From positions 1,178,001-1,242,000 of the forward strand of contig JBAOKB010000037.1 of NCBI GenBank assembly GCA_037044905.1: a DNA stretch of 64,000 nucleotides, read 5' to 3'. The translations under genes were made by a program, and so were the position numbers. The DNA is from Hortaea werneckii (lineage: Eukaryota > Ascomycota > Dothideomycetes > Mycosphaerellales > Teratosphaeriaceae). The notes under the pieces were generated by a model, which worked only from the letters and a program-made list of their open reading frames with translations, made no database searches and was not told the origin of the DNA. Each line of letters starts with the position of its first letter. The stretch's first letter is position 1. Positions 32,712 through 43,336 of the stretch are shown one piece after another.

Positions 32712-33805
32712 GCTCGGCGGGGCCCCAACAGACCTCTTGAAAACTCGTTCCCTTGGGAACGAGAAGAGGAAGAAAAGTCGCATAGGCGGGAGAGAGGAAG
32801 GTCTCATCAAGGCAAAAGCCATGACTGCTCCGAGTCCCGCTGTCTTATGTTGGACACGAGATCATGAAAAAGAAAAGTTGTTCGATGATGAGTTTCTCCG
32901 GAAGAGGAGAAGGAGAATGAGGGAAGGCCCCCAAGCTCGATGCCCCCTCTCTCCCTCTTCTGCTCGGAAAGAGAGAGGAGCATACTGCCCGCCTTCCAAA
33001 ACAGGAGGCCGTGTCCATTACAACATGAAAAGTTTGCCGGGCTGCGTGGCGAGAATGCATTACAATAGAATCCAGTCTTCCTCAACGCGAAATAAAAAAA
33101 AAAAAAAAAAGTTTAATAAGCCATTTCGAAACTTTACACTTTCAACCACGTAGATATCTCATGCTCCGTCACGCTTTCCTCCCGCACGCCTTTCCTCCCG
33201 CCTGCTACCATTGAGATCGGTATGAGATTGAACTAGGGAGAAAGACAAGCGATCTCGTCTCGCCTGTACGCCCGGCACGTACAGCGTCTTCTAATTCCTT
33301 ACCAAAGCTGTTGCTTTATTGGTTTGAAGGAAGAAAGGAAATAATAAAATAAAATAAAATTATAAGACAGGGATCAAATTAGGGAGGCTCGGTTGTCAGA
33401 TGCATCGTGGATGACGGACGCGATTTCCTTTTGCCCCATTCACTTGTTTTTCTACAAGACTGCTTTCGTGGCAACGTCCCGTCACTCTCTTTCGGCAGCT
33501 TCCCTTTCGCCTTCCCAGACCACAAGATTAACGCCAATGCATGTTTTGTTACACGTACATTTCATTCTTTCAATTACCCCCTCCACAATGAAGTTTTTCC
33601 CATCCCGCTCTCGGACTCTCGAGAACGCCTTTCCCCATCCCACCCATATCCCCCCTCCCTTGGGATCTGTTTCGCACAGAAAATGAAATAGAAAGTAGCA
33701 AGCACCTCCTCACGCCACAAAAGCCCACCATGTGCAAGACCAGACAAAGTCAAAACAAAGGAGGCGCGGAGGAAAAAAAAAAAAAAAAAAAGGGAGAGTC
33801 CTCCC
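32712..33805. other. Convergent intergenic region with A-tracts
   Basis: About 1.1 kb between two 3' ends. Holds an A17 run near 33092-33108, an AAAAT repeat near 33340-33360 and an A-run near 33774-33791 just outside the C2 gene stop. No gene recognised. Confidence 0.5.
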
Positions 33806-36658
33806 TTAATAATAAGTCCCCCTATCCCTCTGACTCCTCACAGGCACATACGCCGTCGGCGCCGGCACACCCCCACCTCCATTACCCGGCGACGAGGAAG
33901 GGGGCAGCATGGGATACCTCCCCCCACCACCACCACCACCGGGATACCTCCCCCCACTGCTCCCACCGATATCAATACTGCTAATCTCGCGGGACAGCGA
34001 GTCCTGGTGATAATCCATGGGTAATTTCGGCGGGACGCCTGGCGCACCTCCACCACCACCACCGCCGTAAGTCGGAGACCCCGCCATGAAGTCCGGCGAA
34101 AACCGCTGCTGCTGCTGATGAAACTGCGAACCTGGAGTCGTCGACGACGACGACGGGGGGGAGCGTAAGGGTTCGGCACATTATTGAAATTCTCATGTTC
34201 CTGGAGCGGCATGACGTGAGGCGCAGAAGAACCACCACGGTTCGCGTTTCCGAGCCCCATTTTCTTCTGCAGCCGGTTGCGGATTCCGCTTCCACCACCT
34301 CCATTTGCGGCTCCGCCGGAGGGCGAAGAAGCCGAAGAAGGCAAGCCGTCGCCGTCATTATTCGCGGGTTTCATGCGGAAATTGATCACTGTGTCCTTCC
34401 CTCCTCCTCCTCCCATCCTGCCGTTGGCGCAGCAGTAGCCGGGGATCCAGCGGCCCCGCTGTTCGGAGTCCACCGGCGCTGCGCGGACCAAAATCCCGAT
34501 CTCGCCCCGCGCCGTAGGTCTTACTCGGCGTCTTCTTCTCCGGCTCCGGCGCCCAGGAGTTGACGGGTAGATGGTCGCTGGGGTCGATTTCCTGGCCGTG
34601 CCAGCCGACGATGGGACCGTTGGATGTGGGGGTGTCGGGGGATTGCCCGTCGACGGCGGTGGAGTCCGGGGCTACCTGCCAGGGGGACTTGGGCGAGGCG
34701 CCGAATTGGAGGGTCGGGCGTTGGGGTTGTGGATGTCGAAGCTGTCCGGGGAGAAGGGCGTGCCGCCGCCGCTACCGCCGCCGGATCCTGGGCTGAAAGT
34801 GTGATCCGCTGGGGGTGGTGGCTGCGAGTTGAGGGATTTGCGGGATGGTGGGGTTTGGCCCGCTAGTCGAGGGTCTGATTGGGAGGTTGAGAGTGGGCTC
34901 TTGTCTGAGCTGGCGAAGGACCGGATGGGGTATTGTAGGTTGTAGGTACTCCTGGATGCTGACATTGCAGGTTGAGGGGAGGGGCCTCGGGCCATCTGAG
35001 CGGGGTCGTTGTAGCGCGGCTGTTCGTAGGGCTGGGGCATTGGTGGCGGGCGCGGACTGCGTGCTCGAGGCACTTCTTGCGAGAGCGGATGGGCGGAACG
35101 AGGCGGAGTGCTGCCGTAAGGATCTGCCACGCTATGTCGATGTGGCATGCCGCGCGGAGCACGGCCGTGCCCATACGCAGAGGGAGGACTTTGACCCGGT
35201 ACTAAGCTAGGTGGCGTTCCGCCGTAGAGGCTCCCGTCAGGAGATGGTCCATAATCGTCGACTGAGCGCCCTCTAGGTGGGTGGCGACCGCGCATTGGTG
35301 GTGTGTGCTGCGGCGAACCGTACTGCCGCTCAACCATCTGCAGCGGGGAAGTGCTTGGTATCGAGCGGTGGGTTGCGCTCGGGGGCGTGCCTCCTGGCGA
35401 AGGCGTGAAGTGAGGAACAGCAGGTGCGCTGTTACTGTGCATTGGAGGAGGAGGTGGAGGTCCATCTGGCTCCAACGTCTGGTGGTATTTGCTGCGCACC
35501 ATATGGGTCACCATACTCTTCTTGCCAACCAGGAGGAACATCCATCCGCCTCTGTCTTAGTCTTTGATGCTGGTATTCCACATCAGGAATGGGTTCTGGG
35601 TAGTCTGTCCATAGCTGTCCACCGTTATCGTAGAAGCCGCCTTCGGCAGTCGCTTGAGGTACGATTGGCGCGGAATGGGCATGGGGCAGACCGGCTTGCA
35701 GATGAGGTGGCGGAGGTCGAGCTGCTACTGGCTGTGCTTGTTGTGAAGCTGCCCTCAGATGCGCTGTGGATCTTTGCCGATTACTAGGAGGTAGTTGCGG
35801 CAGGAAGTCCGGCTGTCGGTATGGGTCTTCCTGCATCGGCTGCTCCATCCAAGCTTGCGGATCATCAAAGTGCTGACTGGCCTCTGCTGCATGGGGCAAT
35901 GGCTGATGTCCATAGAGCGAGTGTAGCTGCTGATGCTGGAACGCGCCGTCCGGCACTGTCTTCACTCTGGGTGGCGCCGAGAAATCTCGAGGTCCATGTC
36001 TCGCTCGTCCTGGTGCGGATGGCTCTGGAATGGTATCCGGCGTGACGTGTGCACTGTTTGGGTTTGTCGGCAACGGTCTTCTCTTGACCTTCCCATGTCG
36101 TGGGGCAGCCGTCTCTCCATCAGCTGCTGCATTGCCGTCCGGCTTCGGCCTCGTATCGTAGTATGTCAACTCGATGCGGATCTCGCCCGCGTATTTTCCT
36201 TTGCAATGAAGTCCCTGCCACAGATCGTTCTTGCCTCCTCCGGGCACAATGACATCCTTCAGATTGATCAAGGCTTCTCCAATCAGGTCCGTCTTCTTAT
36301 CCTCGCTGAAGATGGAAATCTTCAAGGCGTAATAGTCTGGCGAGTCGTGAACCGTGTACCGTAGCTCTTGATCCCTAGCGTCAATGTCAGCCGAGTTCAT
36401 TGAATCGTAATGATTGTTTGCTCCTTACCATTTGGGCGTCTGCCCACCTCGTTTGTCCGTCTCCGTCTTCTTTGCTTCTTTCCCTAAGCGAGCGGCACAA
36501 TACGCGCTCTGCTTGCCCATGGTCCTTCGGTTCGGCAGGTTCCTCGCTCGGTCGCAGATCAACACCAAGGTTCCAATCTCTGGTCCGTCGACGGACATGT
36601 CGGCGAAGATGCCGGCGGTATGTGGATTTGGTCCCATGTTGGCCTGTCTGCTGGCCAT
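33806..36658 (-). CDS. C2-domain proline-rich protein, Inn1/Fic1-like
   Basis: Probable actomyosin-ring ingression factor. The ATG at 36658 (MASRQANMGPNPHTAGIFAD) precedes a C2 domain, GTLVLICDRARNLPNRRTMG, then DKRGGQTPKW|DQELRYTVHD across the intron 36375-36428, then SIFSEDKKTDLIGEALINLK and IRIELTYYDTRP. A long Pro-rich, PxxP-bearing linker with PPPPPP runs suits SH3 partners. A conserved late motif (DPSDHLPVNSWAPEPEKKTP) and the C-terminal KLPMDYHQDSLSREISSID identify the same gene to 33806. The linker crosses frames near 35440, 34675 and 34160, so at least two or three single-base shifts exist. The C2 loop has few acidic residues, so calcium binding is doubtful. Assignment to cytokinesis is by architecture. 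Confidence 0.82.
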
Positions 36659-37404
36659 CTCCAGCAAGAGTTCAAGAGGGTGTGTGAGGTCGACCGTGTG
36701 CAAATATCCGCCGTATGACCTCCCTCTGAGCTGCTCCGTCTTCAGCCGCTAAGGAATCCTCATCAAGCTGCAGCCTTGGAGGCTGCAAGGGAAAGGCAAG
36801 GGACGGGACTTGTTGTTCAAGCTCCTAGCGCAGCACAACAACCCGAAACTCTAATGCTTCATCAGAAACGCTTGAATAGCACTACAACATAAGAGCTAAT
36901 GGCCCTTCCAAACCACCCACCACCGTTGCAGTTACGCCGCGGCTTCCAAATAACGTAGCGATGGTTGTGGAGCCACACTGTCAAACCCAATGCGATCGCA
37001 GACAGGCAGGCAAGGCAGCCAGCCTTATGGGGATGATGTTGTTACTAGTACTAGTAATAGTTCTGGTGGCTTTCAGGTGGCTTGCATCAACCGAGACTCC
37101 GAGAGCCTATGCAAAAGAGAGTGGCTGGTGACTGGTGACGCGATGCGATGCGCCCGTCCGTCTCGGAGCTAAGCCCCCCGAACGCCCAGTCCCCGCATGG
37201 GATCCCTGGCCCATCTTCATTAATGAACTAATTAAATCGATTGATGGGTCCAGGAAATTGATGGGACTTGCAATCAATCCCGCCATCAACCTCGCCAATC
37301 ACCTCTGTCACACAGACCCTCCCTCGTACACTACGGCGGCTAGAAGCACGTATAGAAAAGCGATCGATGCAGACGCACTGCTTGACATGAGATGACATAG
37401 TTTC
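36659..37404. other. Intergenic region between tandem minus-strand genes
   Basis: About 750 bp upstream of the C2 gene. It contains a perfect 16-bp palindrome (37042-37057). No coding segment recognised. Confidence 0.5.
37042..37057. repeat. Perfect 16-bp palindrome
   Basis: TTACTAGTACTAGTAA is fully self-complementary, about 385 bp upstream of the C2 gene start. A dimeric regulator site is possible but unproven. Confidence 0.8.
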
Positions 37405-39320
37405 CTATCTGCCTTGGCCGTAAGCTGCCCTTCCCCTACAAGCATGGCTCTTCTTCACCACCAGCCACAACCCTATCCGATCAATGTCAGGCCCGTACTC
37501 GCTATTCCCCTCCGCAGCCTGCATCGACGGCCCTGAGATGGTCATCGAGTTCTCTCCCTCTGCATCAAAGCCGCTGAGCTCGACGAGGAAGTCGGTCAGC
37601 ACGTCCAGCGTCCATGCGTACCCCGTCAGTGGGAAATTGACCATCTGCGCCTCCCCGCCATTCACGCTGACCGCCGCCGTGCGGTATTGGGCTTCTGATC
37701 CGCCAGGTACCCAACATCGCAGTTGACGTAATCGAAGCGCACGTTCGAGGTCGTCTGTGAAGTGCGGATGCCGTGGATCGTGACGGAGGAGTTGGCAGTA
37801 AGGTACCCGACTTTCTGGCCTTCGGAGCAGCCTGGGCAATCTTGGATCTCGGCCGAGCCGTCCAGGCTGCCTGATGCCGCTCCAAAGTACGAGAGTTCGG
37901 GTTTGGTCACACGCGCTAGCTTGACATTCGAGAGCCGTAGAGCCACGCTGCCATGAGGAGCGACGGTGGCGTTGTATCCCGAGACGTTGCACAGCGTCTG
38001 CCTCTTGTCGGACCAGAGATCGTGGCGTCTGCCGACTCGAACCCCAGCTTCGAGAACTCCAGAGCTAGGGCATTGGAAGCATTGCTGGAATCCACCATCA
38101 AAACCGCCACATCGCCACCCGCCAACGGCCCAGCATACAGATCATGATCGTCGCTGTACCGCTGCACGAGCCTAATCGGCTCCCCAAGATCGTCCTGGTT
38201 GATAGCCAGCAGACCCTCATTCATCAGGATCCCCTTCGCCGCATCCGAAATCTCCGCGACATTCGTCCCGATCATCAGCGTACTCTTACTCATCGCCCAC
38301 AGCGCAAAATGACTCTGCTGCTCCTCCAGCGTAAGCCCCTCATTCCCGACCTCGAGCATATCCATATCCGACCAACTTCCCGGCCCGTTCAGGTCCCCGC
38401 AGGTTGACATGGATATTCTCGTTCGCGATCCGCTCGACGTTCGGCCACGAATTCGAGATGTCGTCCGAGACGCGGAAGGAGGTCGAAATGGGCGGCGTCC
38501 ATTCCGCGGGGCCTTCGAGTGTTGTTCCGTTCAGGTAGGGCGTCCCCCATTGACAGATCAGCATCTCCTCGATGCCTACGTCTTGCAACGCATCCCACAT
38601 GGCGCCGAATCGGGCTGGGAAATCCCTCCGTGGGTCTTTGGGGGCGTTTTCGTCGGCTACGATGTAGCAATTATCGACCTAGTAAACCAAAATCAAACTC
38701 AGTTAAGTGAAGAAACCCATAACTCTTTCATTCCTCCTCAAACCCGGACCCCTCTCTTTCTAGCTATCCACCGCCACCACCACCAAAACCTAAAGAAGAA
38801 GGAAAAGAAAATAAAGGGAATCAAAACTTACCTTCATATACCCAACCCCCCACCCAGCAAACACCCTCGCATCCTCCCTCTCATACCCCAAACTCCCCAG
38901 CCTCCTCCCCGGCACAACCGTATCGCACGAATGCACCCCCTGATCCGTATACAACCCGAACGTAAACCCCCTCTCCCGCGCCGCGTGACTTATCGGCATG
39001 ATCCCATCCGGGAAAGCATCGGCGTCGTAGGTGATGGAGCCGTTGGGAAGTCGCTCGTACCCTTGCCATCCGCAGTCGATTTGGAAGGTCTGGTAGCCGG
39101 CTGCTTGGAGTCCGGTGGTGGTGAGAGCGGACAGGGTCGAGAGCAGGTAGGTGCTGTTTGGCGAGCAGCCGATGTCGTTGTAGCTGTTGTAGCCGAGGAT
39201 GGGTTTGCGGGCGGCGGCGGTTGTGGGTTTGGTTGGAGGGGGGGTCTGGAGGGTTGAGGGTGGGAGGAGGGCGAGGAGGGTGAGGGCTTGGAGTGTGGTT
39301 TGGGTGGTGGTCGACGGCAT
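37405..39320 (-). CDS. GH27 alpha-galactosidase, secreted, frameshifted
   Basis: Cleaves terminal alpha-1,6-galactose from plant oligosaccharides and galactomannan. It starts with a signal peptide (MPSTTTQTTLQALTLLALLP), then the (beta/alpha)8 barrel: ILGYNSYNDIGCSPNST, FQIDCGWQGYERLPNGS, FGLYTDQGVHSC, and GYMK|VDNCYIVADENAP, whose Asp is the expected nucleophile. The intron 38679-38831 splits that motif in phase. WSDMDMLEVGNEGLTLEEQQ holds the acid/base Asp, followed by SHFALWAMSKSTLMIGTNV and AINQDDLGEPIR. The C-terminal beta-domain is extended by a further module ending GPDIDRIGLWLVVKK. One-base breaks occur near 38398, near 38010 and near 37700. The neighbouring GH5 gene suggests a small plant-polysaccharide locus. 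Confidence 0.9.
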
Positions 39321-39758
39321 GGTGGAGGGGTTGTTGGGGTTCTCTTGGAAGTTGTTTGGACGGGTGACACAGTGATTTTTTATTTTCTCTCAATTAACGT
39401 CGACGGCAGCTCAGTCTTCTTGTGCTTCCTTTTCTAAGAAGTATCTTTTTGCGGATCCCAGATTCAATCAGGTCTCATGTTTTCCTTTTTTTCTTATCCC
39501 CTTCCCACCTTTTGCAACTTTCCCCTCCCCGTTGCCCATTGATCGACAATGTCTTGATGATGTGTACCTGCATATTCCCCATCTGGCTGTTCCTGAGCTA
39601 AGTCCCTGCATCTGCACGTTGTCTGAAAAGTTCCACGAATGGGCTATGGGGAAGCTCTGGAGAACTCCGGGGGAGGTGGAGGTGGGGATGGACGTGGAGG
39701 GGAGCAAGCTTGCATCAAGATTGAGGTTTAGCCTTTTTCTGGCAAGGTAAGGTATCGC
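39321..39758. other. GH27 upstream region
   Basis: About 440 bp 5' of the alpha-galactosidase start, abutting the TIR element. Expected to contain its promoter. No specific regulator site is claimed. Confidence 0.5.
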
Positions 39759-39932
39759 TTCGGCCAAAAACACTGTCGCATCTCCAAATTTGTATAGCGC
39801 GCGCGCAATCTAATAAGGGCCTCTACACTAGCTAATATATAGACCTTCGGCCAAAAATACTGTCGTATCTCCAAATTTGTATAGCGCGCGCGCAATCTAA
39901 TAAGGGCTTCTACACTAGCTAATCTATAGACC
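39759..39932. repeat. Two 87-bp tandem copies of the element's left end
   Basis: Copy 1 is 39759-39845 and copy 2 is 39846-39932. They differ at four positions: three are C in copy 1 and T in copy 2, of which two are CpA to TpA changes, the preferred target of repeat-induced point mutation. The fourth is A to C. Confidence 0.92.
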
Positions 39933-40171
39933 TAATACTATAGGAAGGGTTAGAGTTAGGGCTTTACCTAAGTACTCTTAAATATCGTATAGAATGTAGA
40001 TAATCGCGTCATAGGGGCTTTATAGTAATTAAGAATACCTTCCTTACTAAAAAATAGTAATTTTTTAAGAATAAAAATAGTAGTAACATGTTAGTATACG
40101 TCGACTTTTGTAGGCTTGTCGGATTGCGCGCGCGCTGTATAAATCCGGAGATGCGACAGTGTTTTTGGCCG
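39759..40171. mobile_element. Non-autonomous TIR element (MITE-like), RIP-marked
   Basis: A 413-bp AT-rich insert bounded by inverted repeats of about 50 bp. The left end begins CGGCCAAAAACACTGTCGCA and contains AGCGCGCGCGCAATC; the right end (40122-40171) is its reverse complement with a few mismatches, ending AGTGTTTTTGGCCG. The left end is duplicated in tandem as an 87-bp direct repeat. There is no coding capacity, so any transposase was supplied in trans. The interior is full of TA/TAA and contrasts sharply with GC-richer flanks. Target-site duplication could not be defined. Located between the GH27 and GH5 genes. Confidence 0.85.
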
Positions 40172-40487
40172 CTACGGTAGCTCGTGCCTTCTCAAGTCTG
40201 TCCGAAGATTATTTAGGTGCTTCACAAGATTGGTTCGAAGACAAAGAATATCGTTGAAAGATGGCTCTGTGCTTTTCGCTTGTGTGGAAGATAGGTAAGG
40301 ATAAGTTTTGTGGATGTTTTACATGCAGATGGGAATAAATTACATACTATTTCTCACGGGGTGACAATGAGAAGAAAGATTTGGTAACCTTTACAGTTGA
40401 TGTGTACACCTATTTTTTTTTGTCTATCTTTTTTCATGTTGTCTTTCTTTTGACTGTCTGTTAACAGTGATATTTTGCCAATATAAA
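40172..40487. other. Intergenic spacer 3' of the GH5 gene
   Basis: About 316 bp with T-rich runs around 40410-40440; no feature recognised beyond a probable 3' UTR. Confidence 0.45.
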
Positions 40488-42000
40488 CTACTCGCCCAAT
40501 GTCGCATCGACAAAGGGCAGATCATAGTTCTCAACAACCGTCTCATTCCTCCATCCATTCCATGCATGGTTGAGAATACCTACAAAACGCTCTTCGTTAG
40601 CAACCACATCCACATTCAAACCGTTTGGATCTTCCAACTTACCCCAAGTCTCCTCAAAGTCCTTCGTGCCTTCGCGGATGTAGTACGATCCCGAAATCAC
40701 CCACTGCATCCAACCCGCCGGCCCACCGGGAGCGTCTAACACGACTTCCTGGATACACTGAGCGTATACGCTCTCGCTACTGCCATCTTCCTGGTTGAAC
40801 CCGAACTCGGTCATGACGACTGGACCTTTGTTCGGATGGGCGGGGTCGGAGAGATTCATGGCGCCGTAGGCATTGTTGTACAGGTAGTTTCGCACGTTGT
40901 CGCAGGAGGTGGCGCCGTTATCGTAGTTGTGGATCTCGTAGACGATCTTGTCGGCGAACGGGTAGGACGATGGCTGAAGCTGGCCCCGTCGTCGGTGGTG
41001 GTGCCGTCGATCATGAACGAGTCGTCGGTATCGTAATTGAGGCCGGAGAAGAAGATAAGCGGTAGGCTGTTGTTGCTGTGGATGCCGGTGGCGGCAGGGA
41101 TGACGTTCTTCAGCCATGTGTCCCAAGTGTATGGCTCGGCGGTGGTGGAGCCAGTGGCCTCCCGAAGCTCGTTACGCAGCGACATGGCCGCGAGAGCTTT
41201 CCATGATTTGGCCTGTACACTCTGTCAAAACTTGCCTTGCTCGACACCCATCGCTTGTAATCATCACCTACATGATCAGCCATGAAGCCAAGCCCGCGTT
41301 GCCAGTTGTAGACATTGAAATACTCATCTGCACGAAAGTCAGCTCGAGCACGTTGTCGGGTTGTAATTTGTTCGATGGCATACCTCCAAACCAGGCGTTG
41401 CCATCCGTATGGCTGCAGCACCAAATCGCTTTCGAGACATGGTTGTCAAGCAGTACCCATACCTCTTGGACGAGCAGCTTCTTCTGCAACAGCATCGAAG
41501 ACCTATGATCGCGTTCAGCATTTCTGTATCGTAGCAGACTTAATCGACCGACATAGGCAAGGGGAAAACCTTACCTCTAATCTGGTGGTCTCTTCAGTAA
41601 ACTGCGGATTGTTATCCAGGATCTGCTCCAAACCGTCGCTCCATCATCTTCTCCCAAAGCATTAGCCAAAGTAGCTTTCAGCGACTGATTAGGAGAGTCG
41701 CCCAGGATAATCGTCAACCATCTCGATCGCATAGGTCAACCGGATCACGTTCATGCCCAGATCCTGTTTGATGAGGCTGGTGATGTTGGCGATGGAGTTA
41801 TACTGCAAGCCTTCCGGCAGCATGGTCATGCCTTGTCCAGGCCAGTTGACACCTGCGAACACCACTTTCTCGCCAGAGGCGGAAATGATGTCCCTGCCAT
41901 CGGTGGTGAAAGGCGTGTCCGGGAAGGCAGCTGCAGCCTGCGGGACGCAGCTCGACGCCCAAAAGAGGGATGTTATAAGTGACGTGGCTGTGAATAACAT
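40488..42000 (-). CDS. GH5 family secreted glycosidase (cellulase-like), frameshifted
   Basis: A secreted retaining endo-glycosidase of the GH5 fold. Signal peptide MLFTATSLITSLFWASSC...AAAA, then DIISASGEKVVFAGVNWPGQ, IKQDLGMNVIRLTYAIEMVD, EQILDNNPQFTEETTRLE and LDNHVSKAIWCCSHTDGNAW. The acid/base Glu is in SLRNELREATGS and the nucleophile Glu in VVMTEFGFNQEDGS; the C-terminal block ends ENYDLPFVDATLGE. Three short introns are likely: one near 41530-41580, one near 41330-41385 (WFG|DEYFNVYN) and one near 41222-41272. One-base breaks lie near 41703, 41645, 41200 and 40980. Whether the substrate is cellulose, mannan or another beta-glucan cannot be told from the motifs. Confidence 0.85.
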
Positions 42001-42411
42001 CTTGTAATCAGTGAAATCCTGACAAGACTTCAGTGAAACAATTCGGATGCTGTGTCTCTACATATCTATATGCCGCGACCTTTCGACAGGCAAGCGAAGT
42101 CGACGATGTGGGCGCCCGATGCTTCGCATAGGTTGCATTCCGGTGGAGGCATAGCGATAGACACTATACTCCATAAACGATGTGAGTTCGTTTGGTAGAA
42201 GTGCAGTCGCCGCTTGACAAGCCTCAAGTGGTGCAAGGCTGGATAAGATTTGCCCGAACGTATGTTACATCGGACCGCCTCCACCTTCAACGCGAAATTG
42301 GTGCGGGGTCCGCCGAATAGCCAGAGTTCGTCACAATTCTTCCGTCTTGTCTTGTGGATTGATACTGCAACCTGTGACATGGCAAGGATACACAGTAGCT
42401 ATAATGTGATG
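42001..42411. other. GH5 upstream region
   Basis: About 410 bp between the GH5 start and the 3' end of the next minus-strand gene; no conserved element recognised. Confidence 0.45.
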
Positions 42412-43336
42412 TCACTCGATGATTTTCCAGTCGACTGCGACCATCCACATCGTGCCCTCAATTTCCACCTGCCAGCTCGGGGCCCGGATGCCGACCACAT
42501 GACCCACGACGACACTGGCGCGAGGATCGCCGGAGACATTGATGTCTTTTGCAAGCAAGATGTTCGTAGCAGTCCCATCCATCGTTCTGGCTTTCGCTGT
42601 GTAAGGTCCCTGACCCAACAACTCCTCCACCTTAAGTCTTGCCGAAAAGTCATCGGCGCGTTGAAAGGCTTGCTGCTTGCGGCCCTGTATAGCTGCTTGG
42701 CCCGTCTGCAGAATCCATGTCTGCATTGTAGCAGCCATACCACCAGGTACGAATTTGTCTCCGCGGCGATGGGCGAGAACACGTCGGGCAAGGGTTCGCT
42801 TGACACCTGCCCGGTATCTGAAGGCTTCAAAAATGAAGGCCGTGAACGAGCGTAAGATGAGCCATGCGTTGCAGGGCGTGGGCTTTCTGCTGGTGGCACG
42901 AAACAAGGCACAGAGGTTTGCAGCGCTGCCTTGTTCGGATCTGAAGGCTGGCCGTCATCAACCACAGGAAGAGGATGGCCTCGATGCCTTGCTTCTCGAA
43001 TGCTCGCGGCGTTGCCTTCCGACGCTTGGGAGTGTGAGTCAGGTCAGTGTTCCAGGAAGCCGTCATCTCTCTACTGTCCTCCGTAGAAGGAACGGCCTGC
43101 GCTTGCTCATTGTCGAGCATATCATCATCTTCGTCATGCGCACTAGACGGGACGTCTTCTACATCCTCGCGCGGCGGTACAGTAGAAAGGAGTGCGCTTG
43201 CTAAGTTGGATTTAGGTGGCGAAAGACAATCTCTTCGTAACAGATGCTGGTTTCGCTTTGGCAAAGCTGAAACGTGGTGTAGCTGCGAATTGACTGCCAC
43301 TTGCAAAGGCGTCATAGGTTGAAGCTGGATGGACAT
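42412..43336 (-). CDS. Uncharacterised fungal protein, frameshifted
   Basis: Not recognised. The likely start is 43336 (MSIQLQPMTPLQVAVNSQLH), followed by an acidic Ser-rich stretch (SSAHDEDDDMLDNEQAQAVP), a basic motif HTPKRRKATPRAFEKQG, and then in a second frame DGQPSDPNKAALQTSVPCFV. In a third frame it continues KRTLARRVLAHRRGDKFVPG, GMAATMQTWILQTGQAAIQG and the ordered C-terminal domain VEELLGQGPYTAKARTMDGT, GHVVGIRAPSWQVEIEGTMW, ending WKIIE. Two single-base shifts, near 42970 and 42800, link them. The C-terminal region looks like a small beta-rich domain; the N-terminus resembles a nuclear disordered tail. Confidence 0.55.

Noticed and set aside
39944..39962. TTAGGG-like motif (GGGTTAGAGTTAGGG)
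   Set aside because: Only two degenerate copies inside the AT-rich element; not a telomeric array.
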